Positions 44,053 through 52,300 of a stretch of 64,000 nt of DNA are shown here, piece by piece. The position numbers and the translations under genes are program-made. The notes under the pieces are model-generated. The model saw nothing but the letters and a program-made list of their open reading frames with translations, ran no database searches and was not told the DNA's origin. Position 1 is the first letter of the stretch, and each line of letters opens with the position of its first letter. Source of the stretch: Deltaproteobacteria bacterium. Its GTDB lineage: Bacteria > Desulfobacterota > Binatia > UTPRO1. The stretch spans positions 18,799 through 82,798 of the forward strand of contig JADLHM010000046.1 in NCBI GenBank assembly GCA_020848745.1, in the 5' to 3' direction.

Positions 44053-44628
44053 ATGAAGCTCGTCGTTGGCCTCGGGAATCCGGGGGCACGTTACCGTCGC
44101 ACTCGCCACAACGTGGGGTTCATGGTGATCGACGCGCTGGCGGAGCGCTGGCGCATCGGTGTCGGAGGACACCGCCACGAGGCCGAGCTCGGAACGGGCG
44201 AGGTGCGCGGCGAGCGCGTGGCGCTCGCGAAGCCGCAGACGTTCATGAACGCGAGCGGCGAGGCCGTCGCGAAGCTCCGTCGGCTGTACCGGCTCGATCC
44301 CGCCGACATTCTCGCGGTGTACGATGATCTCGACCTCCCCCCCGGGAAGGTGCGGCTGCGGGGGGAGGGGAGCGCCGGCGGACACAACGGGATGGCCTCG
44401 CTGATCAGCGTGCTCGGCAAGGGATTCCCCCGGCTTCGGATCGGGATCGGTCGGCCCCCGGGAGGAGCCGATCCGGTCGGCTTCGTCCTCGAGCCCTTCG
44501 AAGCCAACGAATCCGCGACCATCCATGACGCTGTCGGCCGGGCGGCGGACGCCGTCGAATCGTGGATCGCCGACGGCCTCGACGCGACGATGAATCGCGT
44601 CAACCGCCGCGATGCGACACACGCCTGA
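44053..44628 (+). CDS. pth: Peptidyl-tRNA hydrolase
   Basis: 191 aa. LVVGLGNPGARYRRTRHNVG includes the catalytic His; also KPQTFMNASGEAV, DDLDLPPGKVRLRGEGSAGG and HNG. It recycles peptidyl-tRNA released from stalled ribosomes. Same-strand neighbour of rplY (38-base gap). Confidence 0.96.
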   Translation: MKLVVGLGNPGARYRRTRHNVGFMVIDALAERWRIGVGGHRHEAELGTGEVRGERVALAKPQTFMNASGEAVAKLRRLYRLDPADILAVYDDLDLPPGKVRLRGEGSAGGHNGMASLISVLGKGFPRLRIGIGRPPGGADPVGFVLEPFEANESATIHDAVGRAADAVESWIADGLDATMNRVNRRDATHA

Positions 44629-44684
44629 GGCTGGCAATCCACGCAACGTTCCGCTAGAAAGCCGGGTTCCATAGAGGAGGTAGG

Positions 44685-45107
44685 GTGAGCGACGAGCGCC
44701 GAACACGACGATACGAGAGCATGATCGTGCTGCGAACCGACCTGCTGGAAGCAGGGGTCAAGGAGCAGGCCGAGCGGGTCCGTAAACTTCTCGAAACGCA
44801 CGGAGCCGTCGTCGCTGGCATTCACGACTGGGGGCTTCGCGAGCTCGCGTACGCGATCCAGAAAGAGCGCCGCGGCTACTACCTCCTCGCAGAGTACACG
44901 GGGCCGGCCGCCGCCGTCGCGGAGCTCGAGCGGACCCTCAAGCTTTCCGATGTAGTCTTGCGATTCGTCTCGATTCGCCAAGACGAAGACTCACCGCCTG
45001 TGGTCCCGCCGCAGCGCGAGGCCGAGAGCGCTGCCAACCTCGACGACACGCTGCAATCCGACGACGAGCTGGCCCCGGTGGGAGCCGAGGCGGGCGACGT
45101 CGAATGA
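44685..45107 (+). CDS. rpsF: 30S ribosomal protein S6
   Basis: 140 aa, start GTG 44685 with GAGGAGGTAG ahead. RYESMIVLRTDLLEAGVKEQ, GLRELAYAIQKERRGYYLL and VLRFVSIRQDED are S6 hallmarks. The acidic C-terminal tail (about 40 residues) is longer than usual. Binds S18 in the 30S platform. Operon rpsF-rpsR-rplI; no ssb is inserted. Confidence 0.96.
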   Translation: MSDERRTRRYESMIVLRTDLLEAGVKEQAERVRKLLETHGAVVAGIHDWGLRELAYAIQKERRGYYLLAEYTGPAAAVAELERTLKLSDVVLRFVSIRQDEDSPPVVPPQREAESAANLDDTLQSDDELAPVGAEAGDVE

Positions 45108-45134
45108 CCCATCGACACGGAAGGTAATCGAGCC

Positions 45135-45431
45135 ATGCCTGGACGAGCTGGTGGAAAGAGCGGGGGCACACGCGGTCGCCCGCGTGGACGAGACGATCGC
45201 GGTCCCCGCGGACGGCGGCCCGGTCGTCGCAAGGTCTGCCGCTTCTGCGCCGAGAAGGGCCTGCGCATCGACTACAAGGACACGCGCGTCCTCGGCAATT
45301 TCATCACGGATCGCGGCAAGATCATTCCGAGTCGCATCACCGGCAACTGCGCCCGGCATCAGCGGCGCCTGACGACCGCGATCAAGCAGGCACGCAGCAT
45401 TGCGCTGTTGCCGTTCGCGGCGGTCATGTAG
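45135..45431 (+). CDS. rpsR: 30S ribosomal protein S18
   Basis: 98 aa. A basic Gly/Arg N-terminal extension precedes [38 protein letters not shown] and [20 protein letters not shown]. The C-x2-C with the later Cys and His indicates the zinc-binding form of S18. Partner of S6. Confidence 0.96.
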   Translation: MPGRAGGKSGGTRGRPRGRDDRGPRGRRPGRRKVCRFCAEKGLRIDYKDTRVLGNFITDRGKIIPSRITGNCARHQRRLTTAIKQARSIALLPFAAVM

Positions 45432-45439
45432 GGGGCACT

Positions 45440-45889
45440 GTGCAAGTCATTCTCCGCGAAGAGCTTTCGAACCTCGGGACGATTGGCGACGTCGTGAAGG
45501 TGAAGCCCGGGTATGCCCGCAACTACCTGCTGCCGCGTGGGCTGGCCGTCGAGGCAAACGTTCGCAATCTGCACGAGCTCGAGCATCAGAAGCGCATCAT
45601 CGCCGACAAGCGCCTCCGCGAGCAGAAGTCCGCGGCCGCCGTGGCCGAGAAGCTCGCCGGCGTGAAGCTCGCGTTCGAAGTCCGCGCAGGCGAAGACGGC
45701 AAGCTGTTCGGCTCGGTGACCAACCAGGACATCCATCGCCAACTGGAGCAGCAAGGCTTCTCGATCGACCGTCGACGCATCCTCCTCGACGAACCGCTCA
45801 AGAATCTCGGTACGCACGACGTGGTCGTGCACGTCGGGCCGGATACGAAAGCCACCCTCAAGGTCGAGGTCACAGCGCTCGCAGGCTGA
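45440..45889 (+). CDS. rplI: 50S ribosomal protein L9
   Basis: 149 aa, start GTG 45440, nine bases after rpsR. MQVILREELSNLGTIGDVVK and VKPGYARNYLLPRGLAVEA are the L9 signature; a long connecting helix and a C-terminal domain (GKLFGSVTNQDIHRQLEQQG) follow. Binds 23S rRNA at the base of the L1 stalk. Confidence 0.96.
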   Translation: MQVILREELSNLGTIGDVVKVKPGYARNYLLPRGLAVEANVRNLHELEHQKRIIADKRLREQKSAAAVAEKLAGVKLAFEVRAGEDGKLFGSVTNQDIHRQLEQQGFSIDRRRILLDEPLKNLGTHDVVVHVGPDTKATLKVEVTALAG

Positions 45890-45989
45890 ACGGCGCGCGG
45901 CGCCGGGAATCCGGTTATCCCCGTCCTGTGCTCGCGGTGAATCGGCATGTCCAGCGGCAAGCCCCAAGCCTCGCCGTTGCGTCCGGCTG

Positions 45990-46526
45990 ATGGCGGCGCG
46001 CAGCGTTTTCCGCGGGCGCGTCGTCCACCTCACCATAGAGGACGTCGCGCTGCCGAACGGCCACGTGACCCCGCTCGAGATCGTTCGTCATCCAGGCGCA
46101 GCGGCAGTAGCGACGCTCGACGGCGATGCATGCGTCACGCTCCTTCGCCAGTATCGCCACGCCGTCGGCGGGTGGCTCTGGGAGGTACCTGCCGGCAAGC
46201 TCGAGCCGGGCGAGGCTCCTGCGACCTGCGCAGCGCGCGAGTTGGAGGAGGAGGCCGGGCTCAGGGCCGAGCGGCTCGAGCACATGGGATCCATCGTCAC
46301 CTGTCCGGGGTTCTGCGACGAGGTCATCCACCTCTTCGTCGCGACGGAGCTGTCGACGGTCGCGGCACGCCTCGAAGCCGACGAAGTCATCGACGCCGTC
46401 GAACGGGTACCGCTGCGCAGGGCGCTCGAGATGATCCGAAGCGGCGAGATCCGCGACGCGAAGACGATCGCGGCGCTCGTCCAGGCGGGGCTCCGCTACG
46501 ACGAACACCGCCGCGGTCACCCCTAA
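45990..46526 (+). CDS. Nudix hydrolase, ADP-ribose pyrophosphatase type
   Basis: 178 aa. The Nudix box is complete (G-x5-E-x7-R-E-L-x-E-E-x-G-L) in PAGKLEPGEAPATCAARELE plus EEAGL. Upstream EIVRHPGAAAVATLDGDACV and RQYRHAVGGWLWEVPAG match NudF/ADP-ribose pyrophosphatases, which hydrolyse ADP-ribose to AMP and ribose-5-phosphate. No strong ribosome site is seen before ATG 45990. Confidence 0.88.
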   Translation: MAARSVFRGRVVHLTIEDVALPNGHVTPLEIVRHPGAAAVATLDGDACVTLLRQYRHAVGGWLWEVPAGKLEPGEAPATCAARELEEEAGLRAERLEHMGSIVTCPGFCDEVIHLFVATELSTVAARLEADEVIDAVERVPLRRALEMIRSGEIRDAKTIAALVQAGLRYDEHRRGHP

Positions 46527-46586
46527 ACGGCGTACCGCGGGCGGCGCGACCGACCACGGACCGTCGACGCCAATCGCCGACCCGGT

Positions 46587-46616
46587 TTGACATCCCACCG
46601 ACGCGGCCCGTAGTGT
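46587..46616 (+). promoter_or_regulatory. Promoter candidate upstream of the Lon-N protein
   Basis: TTGACA (46587-46592), an 18-base spacer and TAGTGT (46611-46616), 22 bases before ATG 46639. Perfect -35, weak -10. Confidence 0.4.
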
Positions 46617-46638
46617 TCGGCCGCATCACCGTCCCGCC

Positions 46639-47283
46639 ATGCAATTGCCCGGCTTCATTCCGATCTTTCCCCTGCCGGACGTCGTGCTCTTCCCGGAAGT
46701 GCCCCTGCCGCTGCACATCTTCGAACCCCGCTACTGCGCCATGGTGCGCGACGCGATCGCAGGGTCCGGATTGATCGGGATGGTCCTCCTCCGCGGAGCC
46801 TGGCAGGAGGAGTACGACGGCGCCCCGGAAACGTACCGCACGGGATGCGTCGGGCGGATCGTCGAGACAACGCCGCTCCCCGAAGGCAAGTTCAACATCG
46901 TGCTTGCCGGCATCCGTGAGTTCACGATCGTGAGCGAGCAACGCGAGCGCGCCTACCGGCAAGCAACCGTGAGCTGGCGAGAACCCGATCCGGTGACACC
47001 GCTCCCGTCGACCCTGCGTGGCCGACTGGTGCGGATGATCGAGCGCTACGTCGAGCGGTCGGGAGACGACGTTGCCCGCGAACTGCTCGGCGACTCGCGG
47101 CTCGACGACCGGACGCTCGTCAACTTCTTCGCCTTCTGGCTCGACATCGGTGCCCTCGAGAAACAGTGCCTTCTCGAAGCCGCGGGTGTCGAGCGTACCC
47201 AGCGACTCCTCGAAGTCCTCGAGTTCCACGTCTATGCAGGCCCGACGGTGCCCAACGACGCCGCCGCGCGGCGCATGCACTGA
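46639..47283 (+). CDS. Stand-alone Lon N-terminal (LON substrate-binding) domain protein
   Basis: 214 aa. FIPIFPLPDVVLFPEVPLPL, HIFEPRYCAMVRDAI and YRTGCVGRIVETTPLPEGKF are the PF02190 LON N-terminal fold. There is no AAA or Ser-Lys protease part. Such proteins are widespread and presumed to bind unfolded or specific partners. It is followed two bases later by a small unknown gene. Confidence 0.88.
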   Translation: MQLPGFIPIFPLPDVVLFPEVPLPLHIFEPRYCAMVRDAIAGSGLIGMVLLRGAWQEEYDGAPETYRTGCVGRIVETTPLPEGKFNIVLAGIREFTIVSEQRERAYRQATVSWREPDPVTPLPSTLRGRLVRMIERYVERSGDDVARELLGDSRLDDRTLVNFFAFWLDIGALEKQCLLEAAGVERTQRLLEVLEFHVYAGPTVPNDAAARRMH

Positions 47284-47284
47284 C

Positions 47285-47509
47285 ATGATCTTTCTCGAGC
47301 TGGCCCGCGCCGGGCTCCTGAGAACGCTCGACGGCGAGAAACTCCGATTCTTCCTCGGTTGGACGCGCGATCCACTCTTCCTCTCGCGTCGCCACCCCCT
47401 CGTGTTTCGCCTGAATCCGTTTCTGCTCCTGTTTTCGCGCCGCTATGCGCGCGGTGTCGCAACCTGGCTCCGCTACCGGGCGGACCTCTACGACGGCGTC
47501 TGCGGCTGA
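47285..47509 (+). CDS. Small basic hypothetical protein (74 aa)
   Basis: ATG 47285 lies one base after the stop of the Lon-N gene. Rich in Leu, Phe and Arg: IFLELARAGLLRTLDGEKL, RFFLGWTRDPLFLSRRHPL. No recognised family and no clear ribosome site. Composition is reasonable for a real protein, but evidence is mainly positional coupling. Confidence 0.4.
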   Translation: MIFLELARAGLLRTLDGEKLRFFLGWTRDPLFLSRRHPLVFRLNPFLLLFSRRYARGVATWLRYRADLYDGVCG

Positions 47510-47617
47510 CCGGCTTCGCCGGTTGGTTCGGCCCCGCACCCTTGCTAACCTATCATCCTTGACGCGGGACCCGCTCGGTGCGGACCCGCCCGAGAGATTC
47601 CCGACGAGAGGGCCCCG

Positions 47618-48817
47618 ATGGCAACCACTTACAAGCAGATCATGGAGGACGCGCGACGGCTCGTTCCCGAAGTGAGCGTCCAAGACGTCCAGGCGCGCAT
47701 CGGGAAGTCGGACGGATCGACGCTGCTCGACGTACGAGAGAAGGAAGAGTACCGCGACGGGCATCTCGCCGGAGCGCTCTCCCTGCCGAGAGGCTTCCTC
47801 GAGATACGTGTCGAGGAGACGGTCCCGGACAAGACGACACCCATCATCGCGTACTGTGCCGGCGGCACGCGCTCGCTCATCGCCGCCCGCACCCTCAAAG
47901 AAATGGGCTACACCAACGTCGTCTCCATGACGGGTGGATTCACGGCATGGAAGAACGCGGGCATCCCCTTCGCCCAGGATCACCAGTTCTCCGCCGAGCA
48001 GCTGAGCCGCTACAGCCGTCACTTCCTCCTTCCCGAGGTCGGCGAAACGGGGCAGGCGAAGCTCCTGGCCGCCAAGGTCTTGTTGCTCGGCGCCGGTGGA
48101 CTCGGGTCGCCGACCGCATTGTACCTCGCCGCCGCCGGCGTCGGGACGCTCGGCATCATCGATCACGACGTCGTGGATCTCTCGAATCTGCAGCGGCAGA
48201 TCCTCCACAGCAACGACCGCATCGGGATGCCGAAGGTCGAGTCCGCGAAGATCGCCATCGGCGCACTCAACCCGGATGTACGCGTCGTCGCGCACCAGGA
48301 ACGCCTGAGCTCCGAAAACGTCCTCGACATCTTCCGGCAGTACGACATCATCGTGGATGGCTGCGACAACTTCCCGACGCGCTACCTCGTCAACGACGCG
48401 TGTGTCATGCTGGGGAAGCCCAACGTTCATGGCAGCATCTTCCAGTTCGAAGGCATGGCGTCGGTCTTCGATCCGCGCTCGGGGCCGTGCTACCGCTGCC
48501 TCTATCCCGAGCCGCCCCCTCCGGGCGCAGCGCCGAGCTGTGCCGAAGCCGGCGTCCTCGGCGTCTTGCCGGGTCTCGTCGGCTGCGTGCAGGCGCTCGA
48601 AGCCATCAAGCTGATCCTCGGAGCGGGGCGACCCCTCATCGGTCGGATGGTGCACTTCGACACGCTCAGCATGGAGATCCGCGTGAACAGGCTTCCACGC
48701 GATCCCGAGTGCCCGATGTGCGGAGAGCACCGCACGATCACCGAGCTCATCGACTACGAAGAGTTCTGCGGCCTCCGCAATCCGGGTGCCGCGGCGACCT
48801 CGCACGCCGCCGCCTGA
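47618..48817 (+). CDS. MoeB/ThiF-type adenylyltransferase with N-terminal rhodanese domain
   Basis: 399 aa. Residues about 15-115 are a rhodanese (LLDVREKEEYRDGHLAGALS, active Cys in YCAGGTRSLIA). Residues 125-390 are a MoeB/ThiF/UbaA E1 domain: LSRYSRHFLLPEVGETGQAK, nucleotide loop LLLGAGGLGSP, DNFPTRYLVNDACVM, and zinc pairs CYRCLYPE and CPMCGEH. It would adenylate and thiolate the C-terminal Gly-Gly of a sulfur carrier for molybdopterin, thiamin, tRNA or cysteine. MOCS3-like proteins carry the rhodanese at the C-terminus; here the order is reversed. Confidence 0.88.
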   Translation: MATTYKQIMEDARRLVPEVSVQDVQARIGKSDGSTLLDVREKEEYRDGHLAGALSLPRGFLEIRVEETVPDKTTPIIAYCAGGTRSLIAARTLKEMGYTNVVSMTGGFTAWKNAGIPFAQDHQFSAEQLSRYSRHFLLPEVGETGQAKLLAAKVLLLGAGGLGSPTALYLAAAGVGTLGIIDHDVVDLSNLQRQILHSNDRIGMPKVESAKIAIGALNPDVRVVAHQERLSSENVLDIFRQYDIIVDGCDNFPTRYLVNDACVMLGKPNVHGSIFQFEGMASVFDPRSGPCYRCLYPEPPPPGAAPSCAEAGVLGVLPGLVGCVQALEAIKLILGAGRPLIGRMVHFDTLSMEIRVNRLPRDPECPMCGEHRTITELIDYEEFCGLRNPGAAATSHAAA

Positions 48818-48856
48818 ACCCTCGGGCGACGGCGTTGCAGGCCGCAGGCGCGATCG

Positions 48857-49540
48857 TCAACCCTCGACGCGGACGCGCTGATGGACCAGGACGGTGAATC
48901 CGGCCGGATCGTCCTCGGTGCCGGCGAAGATGGCTTCGACCTTGGCGCTGTCGGCACGGTCGAAGATCCGGCGGGCGCAGTCCCGAAGCTCGGTGAGCGC
49001 CGGGGCGGAGAGGCGCGCGACGGACATGGTCGGATCGCCGGGCACGTCGTAGAGGATCTCGAGCAGCGCGGGATCGAGATCCCACGCCACACGCTTGAAG
49101 GCCTCGCAGAATGCCGCGAGCTTCCGTTCGGGAGCGACGCCCGGATAGAGCGCACGGTCGATCTGACGGCGGATCTCCGCATCGGGGACCTCGACCGCGA
49201 CGCGTTCCGCGACGACCCGACCCGCCCGCAACCGATACCGCAGCGGACTCCCGAGCTGGCTCCGCGTTCCCTCGACCACCGCCGTGCGATCACCGTCCGA
49301 AACCTGCCAGTACGTCGGAGCACTCGCGTCCCAGAGCGCCCCGGTGTGGAAGGCCGGCTCGATCGGCCGCAGCGTCACGAGGTGGTGCCGCGCGTGGCGC
49401 GTGAGGAAGTCCATGCAGTCGTCGCGCGCGATCGTCCGTATCCCCCGCGGGGTCATCCGATACTCGGGCGCGCGATCGGACGGCGACGGCCGGAAGATCG
49501 TCTCGCAATCCCGGCAGTGGAGAAAATGGCCCGCCTTCAT
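48857..49540 (-). CDS. Hypothetical protein with Cys pair, coupled to the sensor kinase
   Basis: 227 aa from ATG 49540, overlapping the kinase stop as ATGA. Begins MKAGHFLHCRDCETIFRPSP, a possible rubredoxin-like C-x2-C. The later part is mixed alpha/beta (ARRIFDRADSAKVEAIFAGT) with no recognised family. Coupling suggests that it belongs to the signalling cluster. The frame is open further upstream, antisense to nothing conserved, so 49540 is the likely start. Confidence 0.6.
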   Translation of the reverse strand: MKAGHFLHCRDCETIFRPSPSDRAPEYRMTPRGIRTIARDDCMDFLTRHARHHLVTLRPIEPAFHTGALWDASAPTYWQVSDGDRTAVVEGTRSQLGSPLRYRLRAGRVVAERVAVEVPDAEIRRQIDRALYPGVAPERKLAAFCEAFKRVAWDLDPALLEILYDVPGDPTMSVARLSAPALTELRDCARRIFDRADSAKVEAIFAGTEDDPAGFTVLVHQRVRVEG

Positions 49541-50676
49541 GCGGACAGCTGCACGTTGGGCTCCGAGGCGCGCGGCATCGGCACCTCGGCCGAGGTCGAG
49601 GCGCTTTCGTTGAGCGGCGGAATCATCACCACGAACTCGGTCCCGCCGCCGAGCGCGCTCTGCACGTCGAGCGTCCCGCCGATCGCCGACACCAACCGGG
49701 TGACCAGCCGGAGACCGAGCCCGATGCCGCGGAAGCGCTTGCGCGCCGTAGGATCCGCCTGTCGGAATCCCTCGAGCACCTCGGCCACTTCCTCCGGCCG
49801 CATGCCGATGCCCGTATCCCGTACCCGGATCTCGATCGCTCCGTCGGGGAGCGACGCCGCGTCGACGCACACGCTCCCGGCCTCGGTGAACTTCAAACCG
49901 TTCAGGACGAGGATGTCGATGACCTTGGCCAGCTTCTCTTCGTCGGTCCGGATCGGCAGGCTCGCCAGCTCACCGACCTCGAGACGAACGTTCTTGTCCG
50001 CGAACGCGGGTCCGTGGCGCCCGCTCAAGCGCGACAGGATCGTCTTGGCGTCGAAGCTCCAGACGGTGAGCGGAATCTCGCCGGCCTCGAGCGCCGCCAG
50101 GAAGAAGATGCCCTCCACGCAGCTCAGGAGTTCGTGGGAATTGATCTGGATGCGGTCGAGCGCTTCACGCTGGTCCATCGTCAGGGTCGAGCCGTGCTCC
50201 TCGAGGAGAATCGAGCTGTAGCCCATGATCGCCGACAACGGGGTGCGGAACTCGTGTGTGAGATTCGCGAAGAACTCCTCCTTGATGTGGCGGAGGCGTT
50301 GCAGATTGCGGCGCTTCTGGATCGCGCGCTTCGTCGTCTCGAGGATCTCGAGCACATCGAAAGGCTTCGCGACGTAGGAAAAGACCTTCAGGTTGATGCT
50401 CTCGACGGCGGTCTCGAGCGAACCGTACCCGGTGATGACGATGACCTCGATGTCGGGATCGTGCTCCTTGATCTTGGCGAGCAGGGGCATGCCCGACAGA
50501 CCCGGCATCCGGAGATCGAGCGACACGACGTCGATGGGGGTCGTCTTGAGGATCTCCAGCGCCGCTTCGCCGCGCTCGGCGCTGTACACCAGATAGTACG
50601 GCTTGAGGATCATCTTCAGAGCCAGCGCCGGACCTGGCTCGTCCTCGATGATCAGAACGTTCCCTTGAGAGGCCAT
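49537..50676 (-). CDS. Receiver-histidine kinase hybrid (soluble)
   Basis: 379 aa. The N-terminal receiver (1-118) has EDEP acidic residues, phosphoacceptor Asp54 in VVSLDLRMPG, Thr82 in VITGYG and Lys104 in YVAKPFD. The HisKA H-box is FANLTHEFRTPLSAIMGY with His141. The ATPase has ILVLNGLKFTEAG, G1 RVRDTGIGM and G2 RGIGLGLRLV, so both modules look active. No transmembrane helix; it is cytoplasmic. It lies downstream of an NtrC-like regulator in a minus-strand cluster and is a candidate phosphodonor for it. Confidence 0.85.
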   Translation of the reverse strand: MASQGNVLIIEDEPGPALALKMILKPYYLVYSAERGEAALEILKTTPIDVVSLDLRMPGLSGMPLLAKIKEHDPDIEVIVITGYGSLETAVESINLKVFSYVAKPFDVLEILETTKRAIQKRRNLQRLRHIKEEFFANLTHEFRTPLSAIMGYSSILLEEHGSTLTMDQREALDRIQINSHELLSCVEGIFFLAALEAGEIPLTVWSFDAKTILSRLSGRHGPAFADKNVRLEVGELASLPIRTDEEKLAKVIDILVLNGLKFTEAGSVCVDAASLPDGAIEIRVRDTGIGMRPEEVAEVLEGFRQADPTARKRFRGIGLGLRLVTRLVSAIGGTLDVQSALGGGTEFVVMIPPLNESASTSAEVPMPRASEPNVQLSA

Positions 50677-50904
50677 GTCGGATGGGAGGCAGCAGAATCC
50701 ATGCCACGACCTGGTGCGAGCGGACGTGTGACCGAAGCGCCGGAAAGTATTGGGATCGCGATGCAACGCGACGACCCGAGTCCTCGCCGCTCCAACCAGG
50801 CTCCGGCTTTGCGCGTCCAAAATTGAACGCGCGCGGGTACGCAAGCCGCATGCGCACTCGCTCTCCGCTCCGCGGCGACGCCAGATCGCCGCGGACACCA
50901 TCCG

Positions 50905-52284
50905 TCAGTCGTCCGACTGAATGCCGAGCTTGTCCATGCGGTATTTCAGGATCCGGCGCGTCGTACCGAGTAGATCGGCGGCGCGCGTCTGATTGAACTC
51001 CACATGCTGAAGCGCCGAGCGAATGATCTCCCGCTCGAAATCATCGACCGCGTCCGTCAGTGTCTTCTCCTGTCGCAGCACTTGTTGCTGGATCGTCGAC
51101 GTCTCCACACGGCCCACTCGCACTTGCTCGGGCAGGTCCTCCATTCCGATCGGCTCGTGGTCCGACAGAACGAGGATCCGCTCGATGACGTTCTCGATCT
51201 CGCGCACGTTTCCCGGCCACGGGTAACGGAGGAGGGCGTCGACGGCCTCGGGGCCGATACGCTTCTCGCGAATCCCGAGCTGCGAGGACTTCGTGGCGAT
51301 GAAGTGCTTGATGAGCAGCGGCAGGTCCTCGGGGCGTTCACGCAGCGGCGGCAGATGCAGCGAAACGACGTTCAACCGGTAGTAGAGATCCGAGCGGAAC
51401 CCACCATCGCGCATGGCCTGCTCGAGGTCGCGGTTGGTCGCGGCGATGATCCGTACGTCGACGTGGATGGCCTGCTTGCCCCCGACGCGCATGAACTCTC
51501 CCTGCTCGATCACGCGCAACAGCTTCGCTTGCAGCGCGGGCGCGAGCTCGCCGACCTCGTCGAGGAATATCGTGCCCTGATCGGCCAGCTCGAACTGCCC
51601 GAGCTTCTTCGTCACGGCGTCCGTGAACGACCCGCGCTCGTGCCCGAAGAGCTCGCTCTCGAGCAGGTTCTCGGGAATGGCGGCGCAGTTCAGCGTCACC
51701 AGCGCCTTGTCCGCACGGGGACTCTGGTAGTGCAGCGCCTTGGCGATCAGCTCCTTGCCGGTACCGCTCTCCCCCGTGACCAGGACCGTCGTCTTGAGCG
51801 GCGCGACCATGCCGATCGTCCGAAAGATCTTCCGCATGCGCGGCGAATTGCCGATGATGTTGTCCGGACTGTAGCGCCGGCCGACCTCCCACCGCAGATT
51901 CTCGAGCTCCGCGTTTCGCGCAGCGTCACGGGTCGCCCGTTCGACGATGATGAGGAGTTCCTCGACGTCGAAGGGTTTCGTGACATAGTCGAACGCGCCG
52001 AGCTTCATCGCCGTCACCGCAGTCTTCACGGTCTTGGTCGCGGTCAACATCAGGACCGGCACGCGCTGGTCCTGCTCCTTGATCCGCTCCAGCACCACGA
52101 GACCGTCGAGTCCCGGCATCAGGACGTCCAAGAGCACGAGGTCCGGCTGCACGTTCGGCAGCATCTCGAGCGCTTCCTCCCCGGTGCTTGCGAGCACGGC
52201 ATCGTATTGGTCCTTCAGAACCATCCGCACCGACTCGCGCACTCCGGGTTCGTCGTCGACGATCAGCACCTTTCGCTTTTCCAT
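50905..52284 (-). CDS. NtrC-family response regulator with GSFTDA variant loop
   Basis: 459 aa; ATG 52284 has GGAGG at five bases (a GTG at 52287 is also in frame). Receiver with Asp53 ([10 protein letters not shown]) and YVTKPFD Lys. The AAA+ core is intact: GESGTGKE (171-178), FLDEVGEL, arginine fingers in [19 protein letters not shown] and [12 protein letters not shown]. The sigma-54 contact loop is GSFTDA (218-223) rather than GAFTGA; the Thr is kept, Gly is replaced by Asp. The C-terminal Fis helix-turn-helix is [20 protein letters not shown]. Likely activates sigma-54 promoters; partner kinases adjoin. Confidence 0.9.
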   Translation of the reverse strand: MEKRKVLIVDDEPGVRESVRMVLKDQYDAVLASTGEEALEMLPNVQPDLVLLDVLMPGLDGLVVLERIKEQDQRVPVLMLTATKTVKTAVTAMKLGAFDYVTKPFDVEELLIIVERATRDAARNAELENLRWEVGRRYSPDNIIGNSPRMRKIFRTIGMVAPLKTTVLVTGESGTGKELIAKALHYQSPRADKALVTLNCAAIPENLLESELFGHERGSFTDAVTKKLGQFELADQGTIFLDEVGELAPALQAKLLRVIEQGEFMRVGGKQAIHVDVRIIAATNRDLEQAMRDGGFRSDLYYRLNVVSLHLPPLRERPEDLPLLIKHFIATKSSQLGIREKRIGPEAVDALLRYPWPGNVREIENVIERILVLSDHEPIGMEDLPEQVRVGRVETSTIQQQVLRQEKTLTDAVDDFEREIIRSALQHVEFNQTRAADLLGTTRRILKYRMDKLGIQSDD

Positions 52285-52300
52285 CACTCCTCCGTCCTCG

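Noticed and set aside
47120..48805. 561-codon minus-strand frame over the rhodanese-MoeB gene
   Set aside because: Shadow of a gene with intact rhodanese and E1 motifs.
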